From an uncultured Lachnoclostridium sp. (GTDB lineage Bacteria; Bacillota; Clostridia; Lachnospirales; Lachnospiraceae), in the NCBI GenBank assembly GCA_944376715.1, contig CALWDO010000017.1, positions 1-51,241 on the forward strand: a DNA stretch of 51,241 bases, given 5' to 3'. The number at the start of each line of letters is the position of its first letter. Position 1 is the stretch's first letter. A program made the translations under genes and the position numbers. Of the stretch, positions 8,714 through 17,416 are shown piece after piece. Under the pieces are notes generated by a model. It was not told the origin of the DNA. It worked only from the letters and a program-made list of their open reading frames with translations, and did no database searches.

Positions 8714-9803
8714 TCATATTCTCCTCACAGACATACCGGATAGCTCCTAAAAGCTCCTGATCCTCCACATCTCTGGCCACAAAAGCCTCTCCGATTTTTT
8801 TCAGAAGCACAAACTTGATCTTTCCTGCCTCCATTTTCTTATCCAGTTTGGTGGTTTCCAGAATCTTATCCGGCTCTAATCCCTGGACCCGTACCGGAAG
8901 ACGGTACTTCCGAAACACCTGTTCAATCTGCAGAAACTCCTGTTCCGTCAGGTATCCTCTTTTCCAGGAAATCCACGCTGCCGCTACGCTTCCGATCGCC
9001 ACGCACTCGCCATGACACAAGGAAAAATCCTTCAGTTTTTCAATGGCATGTCCTACAGTATGACCAAAATTCAGCCAGGACCGGATGCCCTGCTCCGTGG
9101 GATCCTCCTCCACCACATGTCTCTTGATCTGGCAGCTTCCAGATACCATATAAAGCAGCGCTTCATATTCCCGGTTGGCAATTTCCTGTTCGTGCTCTGT
9201 CAGCCACTGATAATAAGCGCTGTCCTGGATCAGCCCGTGTTTGATGATCTCTCCCATTCCGGAAGCAAACTGCCGCTTTGGCAGGCTTTTTAACGTGGCC
9301 AGATTCATATACACAAGGCTCGGCATATGGAAAGCGCCCACCATGTTCTTATAAGCGTCAAAATCTACACCCGTTTTCCCGCCTATGCTGGAATCCACCT
9401 GGGATAAAAGTGTAGTAGGTACCTGAACAAAACGGATTCCTCTCAGATAAGTGGCCGCGGCGAATCCGGTCAGGTCCCCTACCACGCCGCCTCCCAGCGC
9501 CACTAACAGATCTTTACGGTCATACTTTTTCAAAATCAGATGCTCATACAGTTTTCTGACCGTATCCAGCGTCTTGTGTTCTTCCCCCGCCGGAAAGACG
9601 AACTCGGAGATCTGTCTGCAGCGCCCTTCCAGGGACTCTTTCAAGGATTCCAGGTACAGTCCGGCTGTGGTACTGTCCGCCACGATACAGATCTTTCTGT
9701 CTCCCGCCTCCAGGGGTTCTAAAGCATTTACGATATTTTCAAAATTCGGTTCCAGGCATATAGCATATTCTCCGCTTTTGCCTTTATTTACTTCTATCTT
9801 CAT
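8706..9803 (-). CDS. aroB: 3-dehydroquinate synthase
   Basis: This 365-residue enzyme converts DAHP to 3-dehydroquinate in the shikimate pathway, using NAD+ and a divalent metal. The NAD-binding block ALGGGVVGDLTGFAAATYLR, the PTTLLSQVDSSIGGKTG block and the metal-site GHTVGHA region are all present. ATG 9803 is preferred: the alternative TTG at 9833 lies inside a terminator hairpin. The ATG has no convincing Shine-Dalgarno sequence, because the 7 nt before it follow directly on the terminator U-tract. No separate promoter is visible, so expression may depend on readthrough from the sepF transcript. No other shikimate genes are in the window. Confidence 0.94.
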   Translation of the reverse strand: MKIEVNKGKSGEYAICLEPNFENIVNALEPLEAGDRKICIVADSTTAGLYLESLKESLEGRCRQISEFVFPAGEEHKTLDTVRKLYEHLILKKYDRKDLLVALGGGVVGDLTGFAAATYLRGIRFVQVPTTLLSQVDSSIGGKTGVDFDAYKNMVGAFHMPSLVYMNLATLKSLPKRQFASGMGEIIKHGLIQDSAYYQWLTEHEQEIANREYEALLYMVSGSCQIKRHVVEEDPTEQGIRSWLNFGHTVGHAIEKLKDFSLCHGECVAIGSVAAAWISWKRGYLTEQEFLQIEQVFRKYRLPVRVQGLEPDKILETTKLDKKMEAGKIKFVLLKKIGEAFVARDVEDQELLGAIRYVCEENMNE

Positions 9804-9810
9804 ATTCTGC

Positions 9811-9867
9811 ACAAAAACAAAATTCTGCCGCAAAAATCCATGTTGACAGCCTGAATTTTTGCGGCAG
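9811..9867 (-). terminator. Strong rho-independent terminator after sepF, abutting aroB
   Basis: Read on the minus strand, a perfect 13-bp stem is formed by CTGCCGCAAAAAT (9867-9855) and ATTTTTGCGGCAG (9837-9825) around a 17-nt loop. It is followed by the T-rich run AATTTTGTTTTTGT (9824-9811). The aroB ATG lies 7 nt beyond. Confidence 0.88.
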
Positions 9868-9886
9868 CCCTTTGCCTCTTTCCTCT

Positions 9887-10414
9887 CTAAATGGTTGGGA
9901 TATCAAACGCACCTGACAGAATATCCTGGAAGTCTCCGGAAATATCCACTGTCTTTGGCGTTACGATAAATATGTAGTTTGAAACCTTCTGAAGATTTCC
10001 TCCGATAGCATAGCAGGAACCTGATGTGAAATCAATGATTCGCTGCGCGACTTCCACATCCAGTCCTTCAAAGTTCAGAACCACGGTACAGTTATTCAGC
10101 AATGTATCGGTAATCTCCCTTGCCTCTTCAAACTGTGTGGGTTTGAATACACACACTTCCATTCCGTTCCCGCCTTTCCTGGACCGCATTGGCTTAATCT
10201 TTGCCTGCTGTTTTACCGGTTTTACTTTACCGGATTCCTCGACCAGATCGTCTTCCAGATCATAGTCAAAATCCTTCTCCTTCTTTTTGAAGACACTTCT
10301 CTTTTTTGGCCGCTCCTCTTCAAAGTCATCATCATCGAAATCATCGTCGTAATCATCGTAGTCGTCGTCACTGCCAATATGCATCGTATCTATCAGCTTA
10401 TCAAAAATACTCAT
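9887..10414 (-). CDS. sepF: Cell division protein SepF
   Basis: This 175-residue FtsZ-binding protein helps tether and align the Z-ring at the membrane. The first residues (MSIFDKLIDTM) form the expected amphipathic membrane helix. A very acidic Asp-rich linker follows (about 15-35), then a basic stretch, and the conserved SepF core at about 85-165 with VCVFKPTQFEEA, the VVLNFEGLD block and the Gly-containing IDFTSGSCYAIGG block. It lies 12 nt downstream of yggS, the ylmE-sepF order of many Firmicutes. A strong terminator follows at 9811-9867. Confidence 0.95.
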   Translation of the reverse strand: MSIFDKLIDTMHIGSDDDYDDYDDDFDDDDFEEERPKKRSVFKKKEKDFDYDLEDDLVEESGKVKPVKQQAKIKPMRSRKGGNGMEVCVFKPTQFEEAREITDTLLNNCTVVLNFEGLDVEVAQRIIDFTSGSCYAIGGNLQKVSNYIFIVTPKTVDISGDFQDILSGAFDIPTI

Positions 10415-10426
10415 ACAGACACTCCT

Positions 10427-11119
10427 TTACACCGAATAATTGCGCTCCCCGAAGATTCCGGTACCGACTCTCACCATTGTTGCTCCCTCTTCAATGGCTA
10501 CCTGATAATCACCTGTCATACCCATGGAAAGCACATCCATTCTTACATTATCAATGTTTTTCATTTTGATGTCAACTGCCAATTTCTTTAAAGTACGGAA
10601 TACTGGCCGATTTTCTTCCGGATCTGTCACATACGGAGCGATTGTCATCAGCCCGAGCACATGGATATGAGGCAATTTTGCGATCTCTCTCACCAAATTC
10701 TCCGTCTCCTCCACACTTACGCCGAATTTGCTCTCTTCCTGCGCCACATTCACTTCTATCAGGATATTTACATCCACCTGTTTTTTTTCTGCCTCTTTGC
10801 TGATTTCTTCCGCCAGACGCAGAGAATCCACGGAATGAATCAAATCCACTTTGTCGACGATATATTTTACTTTATTTCTCTGCAGATGGCCGATCAGATG
10901 CCAGTGAAGCGTCTTGGGAAGCTGGTCATATTTATCGCACAATTCCTGTACTTTATTCTCTCCGAATACTTCCGCACCCGCATCCATGGCTTCCCGGATC
11001 ATCTCCACCGGTTTTGTCTTGCTCACCGCGATCAGAGTCACTTCCTCGCGTTTTCTCCCGCTCCGTGCACAGGCTTCTCCCACTTTGCGGTCCACATCTC
11101 TGTAATTCTCTGCAACCAT
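10427..11119 (-). CDS. PLP-binding homeostasis protein, YggS/YlmE (PLPBP) family
   Basis: This 230-residue single-domain fold-III protein binds pyridoxal phosphate and helps PLP and amino-acid homeostasis; it has no known catalytic activity. The PLP lysine is in LIAVSKTKP, followed by the characteristic EVFGENKVQE and HWHLIGHLQRNK blocks and a C-terminal LSMGMTGDY phosphate-binding motif. The position between an HlyD-like gene and sepF matches the ylm cluster of Gram-positives. The 11-nt and 12-nt gaps to its neighbours indicate one operon. Confidence 0.94.
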   Translation of the reverse strand: MVAENYRDVDRKVGEACARSGRKREEVTLIAVSKTKPVEMIREAMDAGAEVFGENKVQELCDKYDQLPKTLHWHLIGHLQRNKVKYIVDKVDLIHSVDSLRLAEEISKEAEKKQVDVNILIEVNVAQEESKFGVSVEETENLVREIAKLPHIHVLGLMTIAPYVTDPEENRPVFRTLKKLAVDIKMKNIDNVRMDVLSMGMTGDYQVAIEEGATMVRVGTGIFGERNYSV

Positions 11120-11130
11120 TTTATCAACTC

Positions 11131-12537
11131 CTAATATATGATTTCGTCTTCATCCACTGTTTCGCCGTTCAGTACAATATGATCGTATACGGTCAGGCCA
11201 TAACTGGTTCCTTCTTCCACCAATGTATACTCCTCGTTCTGGCTCAGTATTTTAATCTGCCGGAACTGCGTGTATCCTTTATTAATATTGTAGACGCCCT
11301 GCAGCGTACCCGTCATACCTACCTGGAACCGGTCCTGGGAATCTGTCAAAATCAGATAGCTTCCAATCGGGAGCTTCTCTTCGCCGGTCACCGGATCCGT
11401 CTCGCGGGGATCTACATAATAATATTCCTCATCTTCTGAATAGAGCGTCATATTTACAAATTGTGCAGACGCCTGTCCGTTTTCGTCATATACTTCTTTT
11501 AAAAATCCCTGTTCGTCTCCCTCTTCCATCAGAAATTCTTTCGGGATCAGATAAAAATCTTTCTCAACAATCGCTGTATTAGGAATCTTGAGACCGGTCT
11601 CGTCATCCACCAGAAATTCGACCTCTACATAGCGCAGATCCGCAAAACGGACCATGGAATTATTAAAGTCCAGCCTTGCGCATGTGACAGCCCCCACCTG
11701 CATTAATGAAAAATCAGCCCATGCAGTCGTGTGATCCCTGGTAAATTCCACCTCCATGTATTCGGTTCCATCTTCCTGGTACTGTGACGCCTCTTCCTCT
11801 GTAAGCGGTACGATTAAGGTCCATTTTTCTGATGTGGACAGTTTATATACCGGCTCATCCGCCTGAACAAGATCTTTCTTCAGATCCTGTCTCATGTAAG
11901 TATCTTCATCCAGCATCTCCTCGGTCACACTGTCCGCCGTAATCGCTTCATAACCATCCATGTAATACTCCAGAATACCTATGCCTCCCGCATAGACTCT
12001 GGAAAACATGGCGTCCTCCCCTGCTTCTTCCAGACTTTCCAGCATGCTCTGATTCTGCAGATCCATAACTGAACTTTCTATGGAAGACTGAAACGCATAA
12101 ACATCTGCGAACTCCAGATCGCTATATTCTTCTGTATAGCTCCTGATCTCACTGCGTATAGCGGAATAATCTTCATCTGAAAGATCCGCCTCCTGCGCAT
12201 TTTGCTGGATCAGCTCATTTGTCTCTCCTCTCTCGTCGATCGTGTATATCAGAGAGGAACCCGACACGCGTTCGCCCGCCCGAGCGTAATAACTTACATA
12301 CCCGGAAGTATCCGCGTAATAGATTGTCTCCGGTCTCACGGCAAACCCTGTATAAGTGTGATTTTCGGCCAGTGTTCCTGCCTCTACTTCATACCCTGCA
12401 ATATGCTCGGAAGTAAGCCCCATATAACAGACCACGCATATATATACCGCTACCGCTCCGAAAAACACTTTATCAATATTGATCGGTCTGCGGCTCCTGA
12501 CGTTAATTACTTTTTTCCTTTTTCGATACGCCGCCAC
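11131..12537 (-). CDS. HlyD-family-like membrane-anchored protein in the sepF operon
   Basis: This 468-residue protein starts at GTG 12537, about 11 nt after GGAGG. A basic N-terminus leads into one membrane segment at about 24-41. The following residues resemble the HlyD/biotinyl-lipoyl hairpin entry (a V-x-A-G-x-L run, then GYVSYYARAGERV), then a helical stretch (about 110-190) and a beta-rich C-terminal half. It looks like a periplasmic-adaptor-type protein, but no ABC or RND transporter is encoded nearby. Its partners in the operon are yggS and sepF, suggesting an envelope or division-linked role. That role is inference from context. A terminator lies 40 nt upstream and no promoter was found between, so expression may come by readthrough from the P-loop gene. 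Confidence 0.75.
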   Translation of the reverse strand: MAAYRKRKKVINVRSRRPINIDKVFFGAVAVYICVVCYMGLTSEHIAGYEVEAGTLAENHTYTGFAVRPETIYYADTSGYVSYYARAGERVSGSSLIYTIDERGETNELIQQNAQEADLSDEDYSAIRSEIRSYTEEYSDLEFADVYAFQSSIESSVMDLQNQSMLESLEEAGEDAMFSRVYAGGIGILEYYMDGYEAITADSVTEEMLDEDTYMRQDLKKDLVQADEPVYKLSTSEKWTLIVPLTEEEASQYQEDGTEYMEVEFTRDHTTAWADFSLMQVGAVTCARLDFNNSMVRFADLRYVEVEFLVDDETGLKIPNTAIVEKDFYLIPKEFLMEEGDEQGFLKEVYDENGQASAQFVNMTLYSEDEEYYYVDPRETDPVTGEEKLPIGSYLILTDSQDRFQVGMTGTLQGVYNINKGYTQFRQIKILSQNEEYTLVEEGTSYGLTVYDHIVLNGETVDEDEIIY

Positions 12538-12576
12538 GTGCTGTGATCCCTCCTTCCTTCCGGGCTCCTGACTTGA

Positions 12577-12602
12577 AAAGCCCCACCGGAAGGTGGGGCT
12601 TT
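12577..12602. terminator. Compact terminator hairpin between the P-loop and HlyD-like genes
   Basis: AAAGCCCCACC (12577-12587) and GGTGGGGCTTT (12592-12602) form a perfect 11-bp stem with a 4-nt loop. On the minus strand the stem ends in TTTTC. It would end the P-loop transcript or attenuate readthrough into the HlyD-yggS-sepF genes. Confidence 0.85.
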
Positions 12603-12627
12603 ATTCTCTATGTAATCTTATATCCGA

Positions 12628-13038
12628 TTAGATGACCTGAGATTTCACGGATTCCGGAAGAGCATCCCGGCTCATAGAAATACTCAATACCATCTTCACT
12701 TTGAACTGCTCGCTGATATGGTTTAACTGGTCAAGCACGGGAGCGATATCTGCCCCTTCCAGTTTTGCAATCTTTAAAAATCCATCCAGGTACATCTCTT
12801 CCAGGTCATAATCCTGGGAACAGATTCCGCAGACGAATCCGATAAACTGGTCCGAATTCTGGATCGGATACTCTGAAACGTTGATCAGGCGGACTTTGTT
12901 GTCCAACTCATGCATATTCTGTGCGGATTTGTCTAAATATACAATATTGCCCTTCGCCGTTTTCACTGCCTCATGCACATGATCCAGCATCCGTTTTGTC
13001 TTGCCCTCGCCCTTTACTCCTGCAATAATTTGTACCAT
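12628..13038 (-). CDS. Small P-loop protein of unknown function
   Basis: This 136-residue protein starts at ATG 13038 after AAGGAGGGC. A Walker A motif, GVKGEGKT, sits at residues 7-14, right at the N-terminus. A weaker hydrophobic strand before acidic residues (NIVYLD) may act as Walker B or a switch. The rest is an alpha/beta domain without recognisable motifs, too short for a full AAA or PilT ATPase. Similar proteins are sometimes labelled twitching-motility PilT, but nothing here supports pilus function. It has its own consensus promoter, lies just after the carboxypeptidase gene and is the first gene upstream of the HlyD-yggS-sepF set. Confidence 0.8.
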   Translation of the reverse strand: MVQIIAGVKGEGKTKRMLDHVHEAVKTAKGNIVYLDKSAQNMHELDNKVRLINVSEYPIQNSDQFIGFVCGICSQDYDLEEMYLDGFLKIAKLEGADIAPVLDQLNHISEQFKVKMVLSISMSRDALPESVKSQVI

Positions 13039-13075
13039 ATCGATGCCCTCCTTAGGTTCCTGTCTTGTTAGTAAG

Positions 13076-13104
13076 ATTATACCATTCAGGGGGGCAGAAT
13101 ACAA
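13076..13104 (-). promoter_or_regulatory. Sigma-A-like promoter for the P-loop gene
   Basis: On the minus strand, TTGTAT (13099-13104) and a perfect TATAAT (13076-13081) are 17 bp apart, placed 38 nt before the ATG at 13038. The start of transcription would be near 13069. Confidence 0.8.
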
Positions 13105-13107
13105 GGT

Positions 13108-14094
13108 TTAATTGTTCAAAGAAGACAAAAAGCTCTGCATTTCCTGATAGAGAACCGCCCTCTCGCTGCATCCCAGGATAATGCCCACATACCGGATATC
13201 TTCCGCATCTTCAAACAGCTGCACCAGGCAGGACATAGCCGCCGTAGTAGTCCCGGTCTTTCCGCCCACTGCCGTTACTCCTTCCGGAACCGTTACATCT
13301 CCTTTTGTAAACTGATCGGAGCTGGCCCATTCCGCCTCCACCGAGGAACCGTCTGCAGCCAGATATGTCGTCGCATAAGAAGGAGTCTTTAAAATCTCCA
13401 GGAAATCGTCATATTTCAGGGCTTCCTGAAAAATCAGATACAGATCGTATGCCGTCGTATAATGTTCTTCATCCTGCAATCCGTTCGGATTGACGAAATG
13501 GGTATTCGTAGCGCCAAGACGCGCAGCCTCCTCGTTCATCATCTGTACGAATCCCTCGATGCTTCCGCCCACCTGCTCCGCGATCACGTTGGCAGCATCA
13601 TTGGCCGAAGGAAGCAGAAGCGCATACAAAAGCTGCCTGAGCGTAAGCATATCGCCTGTTTTCAGACCGGCCGTAGTCACGCCGCTCTCATTAAATGTTA
13701 TCGCAGTCTCGCTTACTGTGGCCTGCGCATCCAGATCTCCATGTTCCAGAGCTACCAGAGCAGTCATGATCTTTGTCGTACTGGCAGGATATCTGCGCTC
13801 GTGCACATTTTTTGCATAAAGCACCTCTCTGCTGTCCAGATCAAAGAAGCATGCCGAAAGCGATTCCGAAGTATCCGCTTCAATCGACTCCACATTCTCA
13901 TCTACCACGCATAAATCTTCCGCAAAATAAGAAATACTGACGCTTTCCCCTGAATCGGACACCCCTAATCCGGGACGGTCTGCCTGGAACGCGTCTTCCG
14001 GCACCGCTCCTTTGGAGCACCCTGCTGCGGATACAGCTATCAGCACAGACAGCAGAATGACCAGCATCCGGCTGAATTTACTTGTACATTTCAC
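13108..14094 (-). CDS. D-alanyl-D-alanine carboxypeptidase (PBP5-like), predicted lipoprotein
   Basis: This 328-residue serine-type carboxypeptidase trims the terminal D-Ala from peptidoglycan stem peptides. The three active-site motifs are present: STTK at 105-108, SAN at 163-165 and KTG at 279-281. The N-terminus has a hydrophobic stretch ending in a lipobox (SAAGC, Cys26), so it is probably an LspA-processed lipoprotein outside the membrane rather than one held by a C-terminal helix. GTG 14094 lies inside the end of mgsA (17-nt overlap) with GGAG four bases before it; ATG 14067 is a weaker alternative. It is the last gene of the long mutS-to-min-to-rod block. Confidence 0.92.
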   Translation of the reverse strand: MKCTSKFSRMLVILLSVLIAVSAAGCSKGAVPEDAFQADRPGLGVSDSGESVSISYFAEDLCVVDENVESIEADTSESLSACFFDLDSREVLYAKNVHERRYPASTTKIMTALVALEHGDLDAQATVSETAITFNESGVTTAGLKTGDMLTLRQLLYALLLPSANDAANVIAEQVGGSIEGFVQMMNEEAARLGATNTHFVNPNGLQDEEHYTTAYDLYLIFQEALKYDDFLEILKTPSYATTYLAADGSSVEAEWASSDQFTKGDVTVPEGVTAVGGKTGTTTAAMSCLVQLFEDAEDIRYVGIILGCSERAVLYQEMQSFLSSLNN

Positions 14095-14473
14095 GCCACT
14101 CCAGATCTCCTCTTTCCACAGATTTTATCAGGAGTTCCGCAGTCGCCAGATTCGTCGCGATAGGAATGTTATGCATATCGCAAAGCGTCACCATATTGTA
14201 CGCATCCGGCTCATGTTTCTTGGGCTGAAGCGGATCTCTCAGAAAAATAACAAGGTCCATCTGGTTATGCTCGATCTGCGCGCCCATCTGCTGCTCGCCT
14301 CCCAGATGTCCTGCCAAAAATTTATGCACATTCAGGTTCGCCACCTCTTCAATCAGGCGTCCTGTCGTTCCTGTCGCATAAAGCTCATGCCTGCAGAGAA
14401 TTCCTCTGTAGGCAATACAGAAATTCTGCATTAGTACCTTTTTTGCATCATGTGCAACCAATCCAATATTCAT
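14078..14473 (-). CDS. mgsA: Methylglyoxal synthase
   Basis: This 131-residue enzyme converts dihydroxyacetone phosphate to methylglyoxal and phosphate, a bypass that relieves sugar-phosphate stress. The family blocks are VAHDAKK at the N-terminus, ATGTTGRL, the GHLGGEQQMGAQI phosphate loop and FLRDPLQPKKHEPD. Length is standard. It is embedded between rodA (17-nt gap) and the carboxypeptidase (overlap), so it is transcribed with cell-wall elongation genes. Placement of mgsA at the end of a min-rodA cluster is also seen in other clostridia, as far as I recall. Confidence 0.96.
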   Translation of the reverse strand: MNIGLVAHDAKKVLMQNFCIAYRGILCRHELYATGTTGRLIEEVANLNVHKFLAGHLGGEQQMGAQIEHNQMDLVIFLRDPLQPKKHEPDAYNMVTLCDMHNIPIATNLATAELLIKSVERGDLEWREMYK

Positions 14474-14490
14474 ATTCGTTTAACCCCCTG

Positions 14491-15591
14491 TTAATATTTT
14501 TTAGGCTGAAGCCCTACATTTAGTACTATCCCTATCCCCATATATAGCACAACTAAAGACGTAAGTCCATAACTGACAAACGGCAGCGTCACTCCTGTAT
14601 TCGGCAGAAGGCCGGTAGCAACACAGATATTGACCATGCTCTGACATGCGATTAATCCCCCAAAACCGCAGCAGAGAATCATACCTTCCCGGTCTCTTGC
14701 ATTTTTGCCGATCATCAGACATTCTATAACAATCAAAGCAAGCAGAAGGATGATGGCCGCGCATCCGATAAAGCCCAGTTCTTCACCCGCCACTGCAAAA
14801 ATGAAATCCGTCTGCGGCTCTATAATATAATTGCCGTTTTTCACCGACGACGGGTCTGTATTGTACAATCCTTTGCCGTAAAGCTGTCCGGATCCCACGG
14901 CAATGATAGAATTCAGCTGCTGATATGCAATGTCCGGATATGCTTCCGGATTCAGCCACGCCATAATACGATCCAGCTGATACCCTCTCAGAATCGTCTG
15001 CCCTTCCTGCATGATCAAAGTAAAAAAGATCAGTACCGCAGGAACCAGCACCACGAGAATTCCTCCCACGATTTTATAGCTGAGACCTCCTGCAAAGATC
15101 AGAATACAGAAAACCATTGCGATCATCAGCGTAGTCGAAAGATTGGGCTGCTTGTATATCAGCAACAGCGGTATGCCCACCAGTATCAACGATATCAATA
15201 TCATTTTCCAGCTGTTGAGTTCTTCCCTGTATTTAGTAAAAAAATGTGCAAAAAACAGGATCAGCGCCAGCTTTGTAAGCTCAGACGGCTGGAAACGGAT
15301 GCCCAGATCCAGCCAGCGCTTGGCGCCTCCTGATGACTCCCCGAAAAAGTGCACTGCAAGCAGCAACACCAGGTTCACCGCATAAACCGCCCAGTATAAA
15401 TTCATCCATATCCGATAGTCAATCAAGGCAAGCACCAACATGGCGCCTGTCCCCAGAACCATCCCCAAAATCTGCTGATTCTGATATTCTGCATCGGCGC
15501 TTCCCACCAGCAGAATTCCCAGAACCGTGATGGCGAACACATAGATCACCAGCCGCAGCCTGAAATCCCTCAGATGATATTGTTTAAGCAT
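14491..15591 (-). CDS. rodA: RodA, SEDS-family peptidoglycan glycosyltransferase
   Basis: This 366-residue polytopic membrane protein of the FtsW/RodA/SpoVE (SEDS) family has about ten hydrophobic segments. It carries FQPSELTKLALI, the QPNLSTTLM segment and the signature TDFIFAVAGEELGF...PFVSYG. It polymerises glycan strands during lateral wall growth together with PBP2. Assignment to RodA rather than FtsW rests on its place in one operon with mreBCD and the PBP2 gene. It lies 14 nt after minE. Confidence 0.93.
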   Translation of the reverse strand: MLKQYHLRDFRLRLVIYVFAITVLGILLVGSADAEYQNQQILGMVLGTGAMLVLALIDYRIWMNLYWAVYAVNLVLLLAVHFFGESSGGAKRWLDLGIRFQPSELTKLALILFFAHFFTKYREELNSWKMILISLILVGIPLLLIYKQPNLSTTLMIAMVFCILIFAGGLSYKIVGGILVVLVPAVLIFFTLIMQEGQTILRGYQLDRIMAWLNPEAYPDIAYQQLNSIIAVGSGQLYGKGLYNTDPSSVKNGNYIIEPQTDFIFAVAGEELGFIGCAAIILLLALIVIECLMIGKNARDREGMILCCGFGGLIACQSMVNICVATGLLPNTGVTLPFVSYGLTSLVVLYMGIGIVLNVGLQPKKY

Positions 15592-15605
15592 GTTTCACCT
15601 GATTC

Positions 15606-15878
15606 CTATGATCTTTTCTTTAAGTCCTTAACCGGTATATTTGCGCAGAGCACCGGCACAGTTCCGTTTTTTCCTTCGGACTCTGTCTGCGTGATCTGGA
15701 TATCCAGCCCTTCACTGTCTATCTCCATATATTTTGTGATCACTTTGATAATATCATTTTTAATTGCCTCCATGACCTCCGGCGAGCAGTTGGCTCTGTC
15801 AGAAATCAAAAGAAGTTTCAAGCGGTCCTTTGCCACTTCACCAGAACTTTTTCTGCGGAAGAAATCTGCAAATCCCAT
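15606..15878 (-). CDS. minE: Cell division topological specificity factor MinE
   Basis: This 90-residue protein binds MinD, stimulates its ATPase and drives MinCD dynamics that keep the Z-ring at midcell. The N-terminal part (SGEVAKDRLKLLLISDR) is the MinD-interaction helix. The C-terminal part (DIIKVITKYMEID...) is the topological specificity domain. It follows minD by 16 nt. Presence of MinE rather than DivIVA-only control implies an oscillating or MinE-type Min system. Confidence 0.95.
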   Translation of the reverse strand: MGFADFFRRKSSGEVAKDRLKLLLISDRANCSPEVMEAIKNDIIKVITKYMEIDSEGLDIQITQTESEGKNGTVPVLCANIPVKDLKKRS

Positions 15879-15894
15879 AATTCTTCCCCCTTCT

Positions 15895-16680
15895 TTAACG
15901 GAACAGTTTTTTCAGTTTTCCAAAAAAACCGCTCTTAATCTTCAGATCCAAAAATGGAACATCTTCACCCATTACACGGCGGCAGATATTCATGAAAGCT
16001 TTTCCTGCCAGAGAATCATCTCCCACACAAGGTTCTCCCTGATTAGTGGAAATGACAATATTCTCATCATCCGGCACAGCGCCGATCAAGTCAATGGCAA
16101 GAATCTCCACCACATCGTCCATGGACATCATATTGCCGCTCTCCACCATATCCATGCGGATACGGTTCACGATCAGCTCTGTCTTCTTGATCTCATTTGC
16201 CTCCAGAAGCCCGATGATCCGGTCCGCGTCACGGATCGCAGAAACCTCCGGCGTGGTAACAATCAACGCCCGGTCCGCTGCCGCAATCGCATTCTTGAAT
16301 CCCTGCTCAATTCCCGCAGGACAGTCAAGCAGTATGTAATCAAACTCACCCCTCAGTTCATCAATGAGCTTTATCATCTGTTCCGGGTTGACTGCCGTCT
16401 TGTCCCTGGTCTGCGCAGAAGGAAGCAGATACAGATTCGGATACCGCTTGTCCTTGATCAGCGCCTGCTTGATCCTGCAGTTTCCTTCCACCACATCTAC
16501 CAGATTGTAAACGATACGGTTCTCCAGGCCCATAACCACATCCAGGTTCCTAAGGCCGATATCCGTATCGATCAGAACCACTTTCTGATTCAGCTTTGCC
16601 AGGCCGGTTCCTACATTGGCGGTAGTCGTCGTCTTTCCGACGCCTCCCTTTCCAGATGTAATCACAATTACTTCACTCAT
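15895..16680 (-). CDS. minD: Septum site-determining ATPase MinD
   Basis: This 261-residue membrane-binding ATPase carries the deviant Walker A motif GKGGVGKTTTTANVG near residues 10-24, plus the DTDIGLRNLD and LLDCPAG switch regions. The C-terminal end (LKIKSGFFGKLKKLFR) is the amphipathic membrane-targeting helix typical of MinD. It recruits MinC to block FtsZ assembly and is released by MinE. It lies between minC and minE in the standard order. Confidence 0.97.
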   Translation of the reverse strand: MSEVIVITSGKGGVGKTTTTANVGTGLAKLNQKVVLIDTDIGLRNLDVVMGLENRIVYNLVDVVEGNCRIKQALIKDKRYPNLYLLPSAQTRDKTAVNPEQMIKLIDELRGEFDYILLDCPAGIEQGFKNAIAAADRALIVTTPEVSAIRDADRIIGLLEANEIKKTELIVNRIRMDMVESGNMMSMDDVVEILAIDLIGAVPDDENIVISTNQGEPCVGDDSLAGKAFMNICRRVMGEDVPFLDLKIKSGFFGKLKKLFR

Positions 16681-16731
16681 TTTACTTCCTCCAATTTTCT
16701 AAGTATCCGTCTTTCCGGATAAACTCCGGCG

Positions 16732-17406
16732 TCAGTCCACTCGAATATCGTTAATCACTTCTTTCGTAATCGGTTCCATATAAATATTGCCTTCCTCTGT
16801 GTAGGCGATCATGGGACCTGTCCCATTTCCCCTGGAAACCGTCGGCCCGTCAGCCGAGCGGGCGATTGCATCTGCAATGCGGATCTGCATGGGATTCATA
16901 TTTAAAGCGGCCACAAACGCATTTTCATTCCCGGCCGCCCCTGCATGAACGGTTCCTTTCAGAGTCCCCAGAACCACCACATTTCCTTTTGATACTACTG
17001 TGGCCCCAGGGTTTACATCTCCCAGCACGATAATGCTGGTCTCTGATTCCAATACCTGTCCGGAACGAAGCGTTCCTTTATAAAAACGGCCGTCTTCAGA
17101 CGAGGTCTTTTCCCTCTCCTCCAGGGCCTGCTTCATGTAGGCTTCTTTCAGCGAATCCTGTTCCAGCACACAGATAATCTCCACATCCGAATTGGCCTGG
17201 ATCGTACGGATCAGCTCCATCTGTTCCTCTCTGCTTAAGAAACGGCCCTCAAAAGCAAGCGCCATCTTAGCATTCTTGAAAAACCCGGATGAAGCCTTGA
17301 ACTTTTCCGCCACATCGCCGAGCAGCTCCCGAAAGGAGACATCCTTGTCCAGAAACAAAGTAATTCCATATTTATTGCTTTTTATCACAACTGTCTGTTG
17401 TTTCAT
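16732..17406 (-). CDS. minC: Septum site-determining protein MinC
   Basis: This 224-residue FtsZ assembly inhibitor has an N-terminal FtsZ-binding domain (about 1-95) and a C-terminal beta-helix domain with GDVNPGATVVSKGNVVVLG, the MinD-binding and dimerisation part. ATG 17406 is preferred because GGGAG lies 6 nt before it; an ATG at 17424 lies inside the end of the PBP2 gene and has no such site. The gap to mrdA is 10 nt. Confidence 0.93.
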   Translation of the reverse strand: MKQQTVVIKSNKYGITLFLDKDVSFRELLGDVAEKFKASSGFFKNAKMALAFEGRFLSREEQMELIRTIQANSDVEIICVLEQDSLKEAYMKQALEEREKTSSEDGRFYKGTLRSGQVLESETSIIVLGDVNPGATVVSKGNVVVLGTLKGTVHAGAAGNENAFVAALNMNPMQIRIADAIARSADGPTVSRGNGTGPMIAYTEEGNIYMEPITKEVINDIRVD

Positions 17407-17416
17407 AACTTTCTCC

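Noticed and set aside
12628-13038. PilT/twitching motility label for the P-loop protein
   Set aside because: It is far too short for a PilT ATPase and has no pilus genes around it; only the Walker A is shared.
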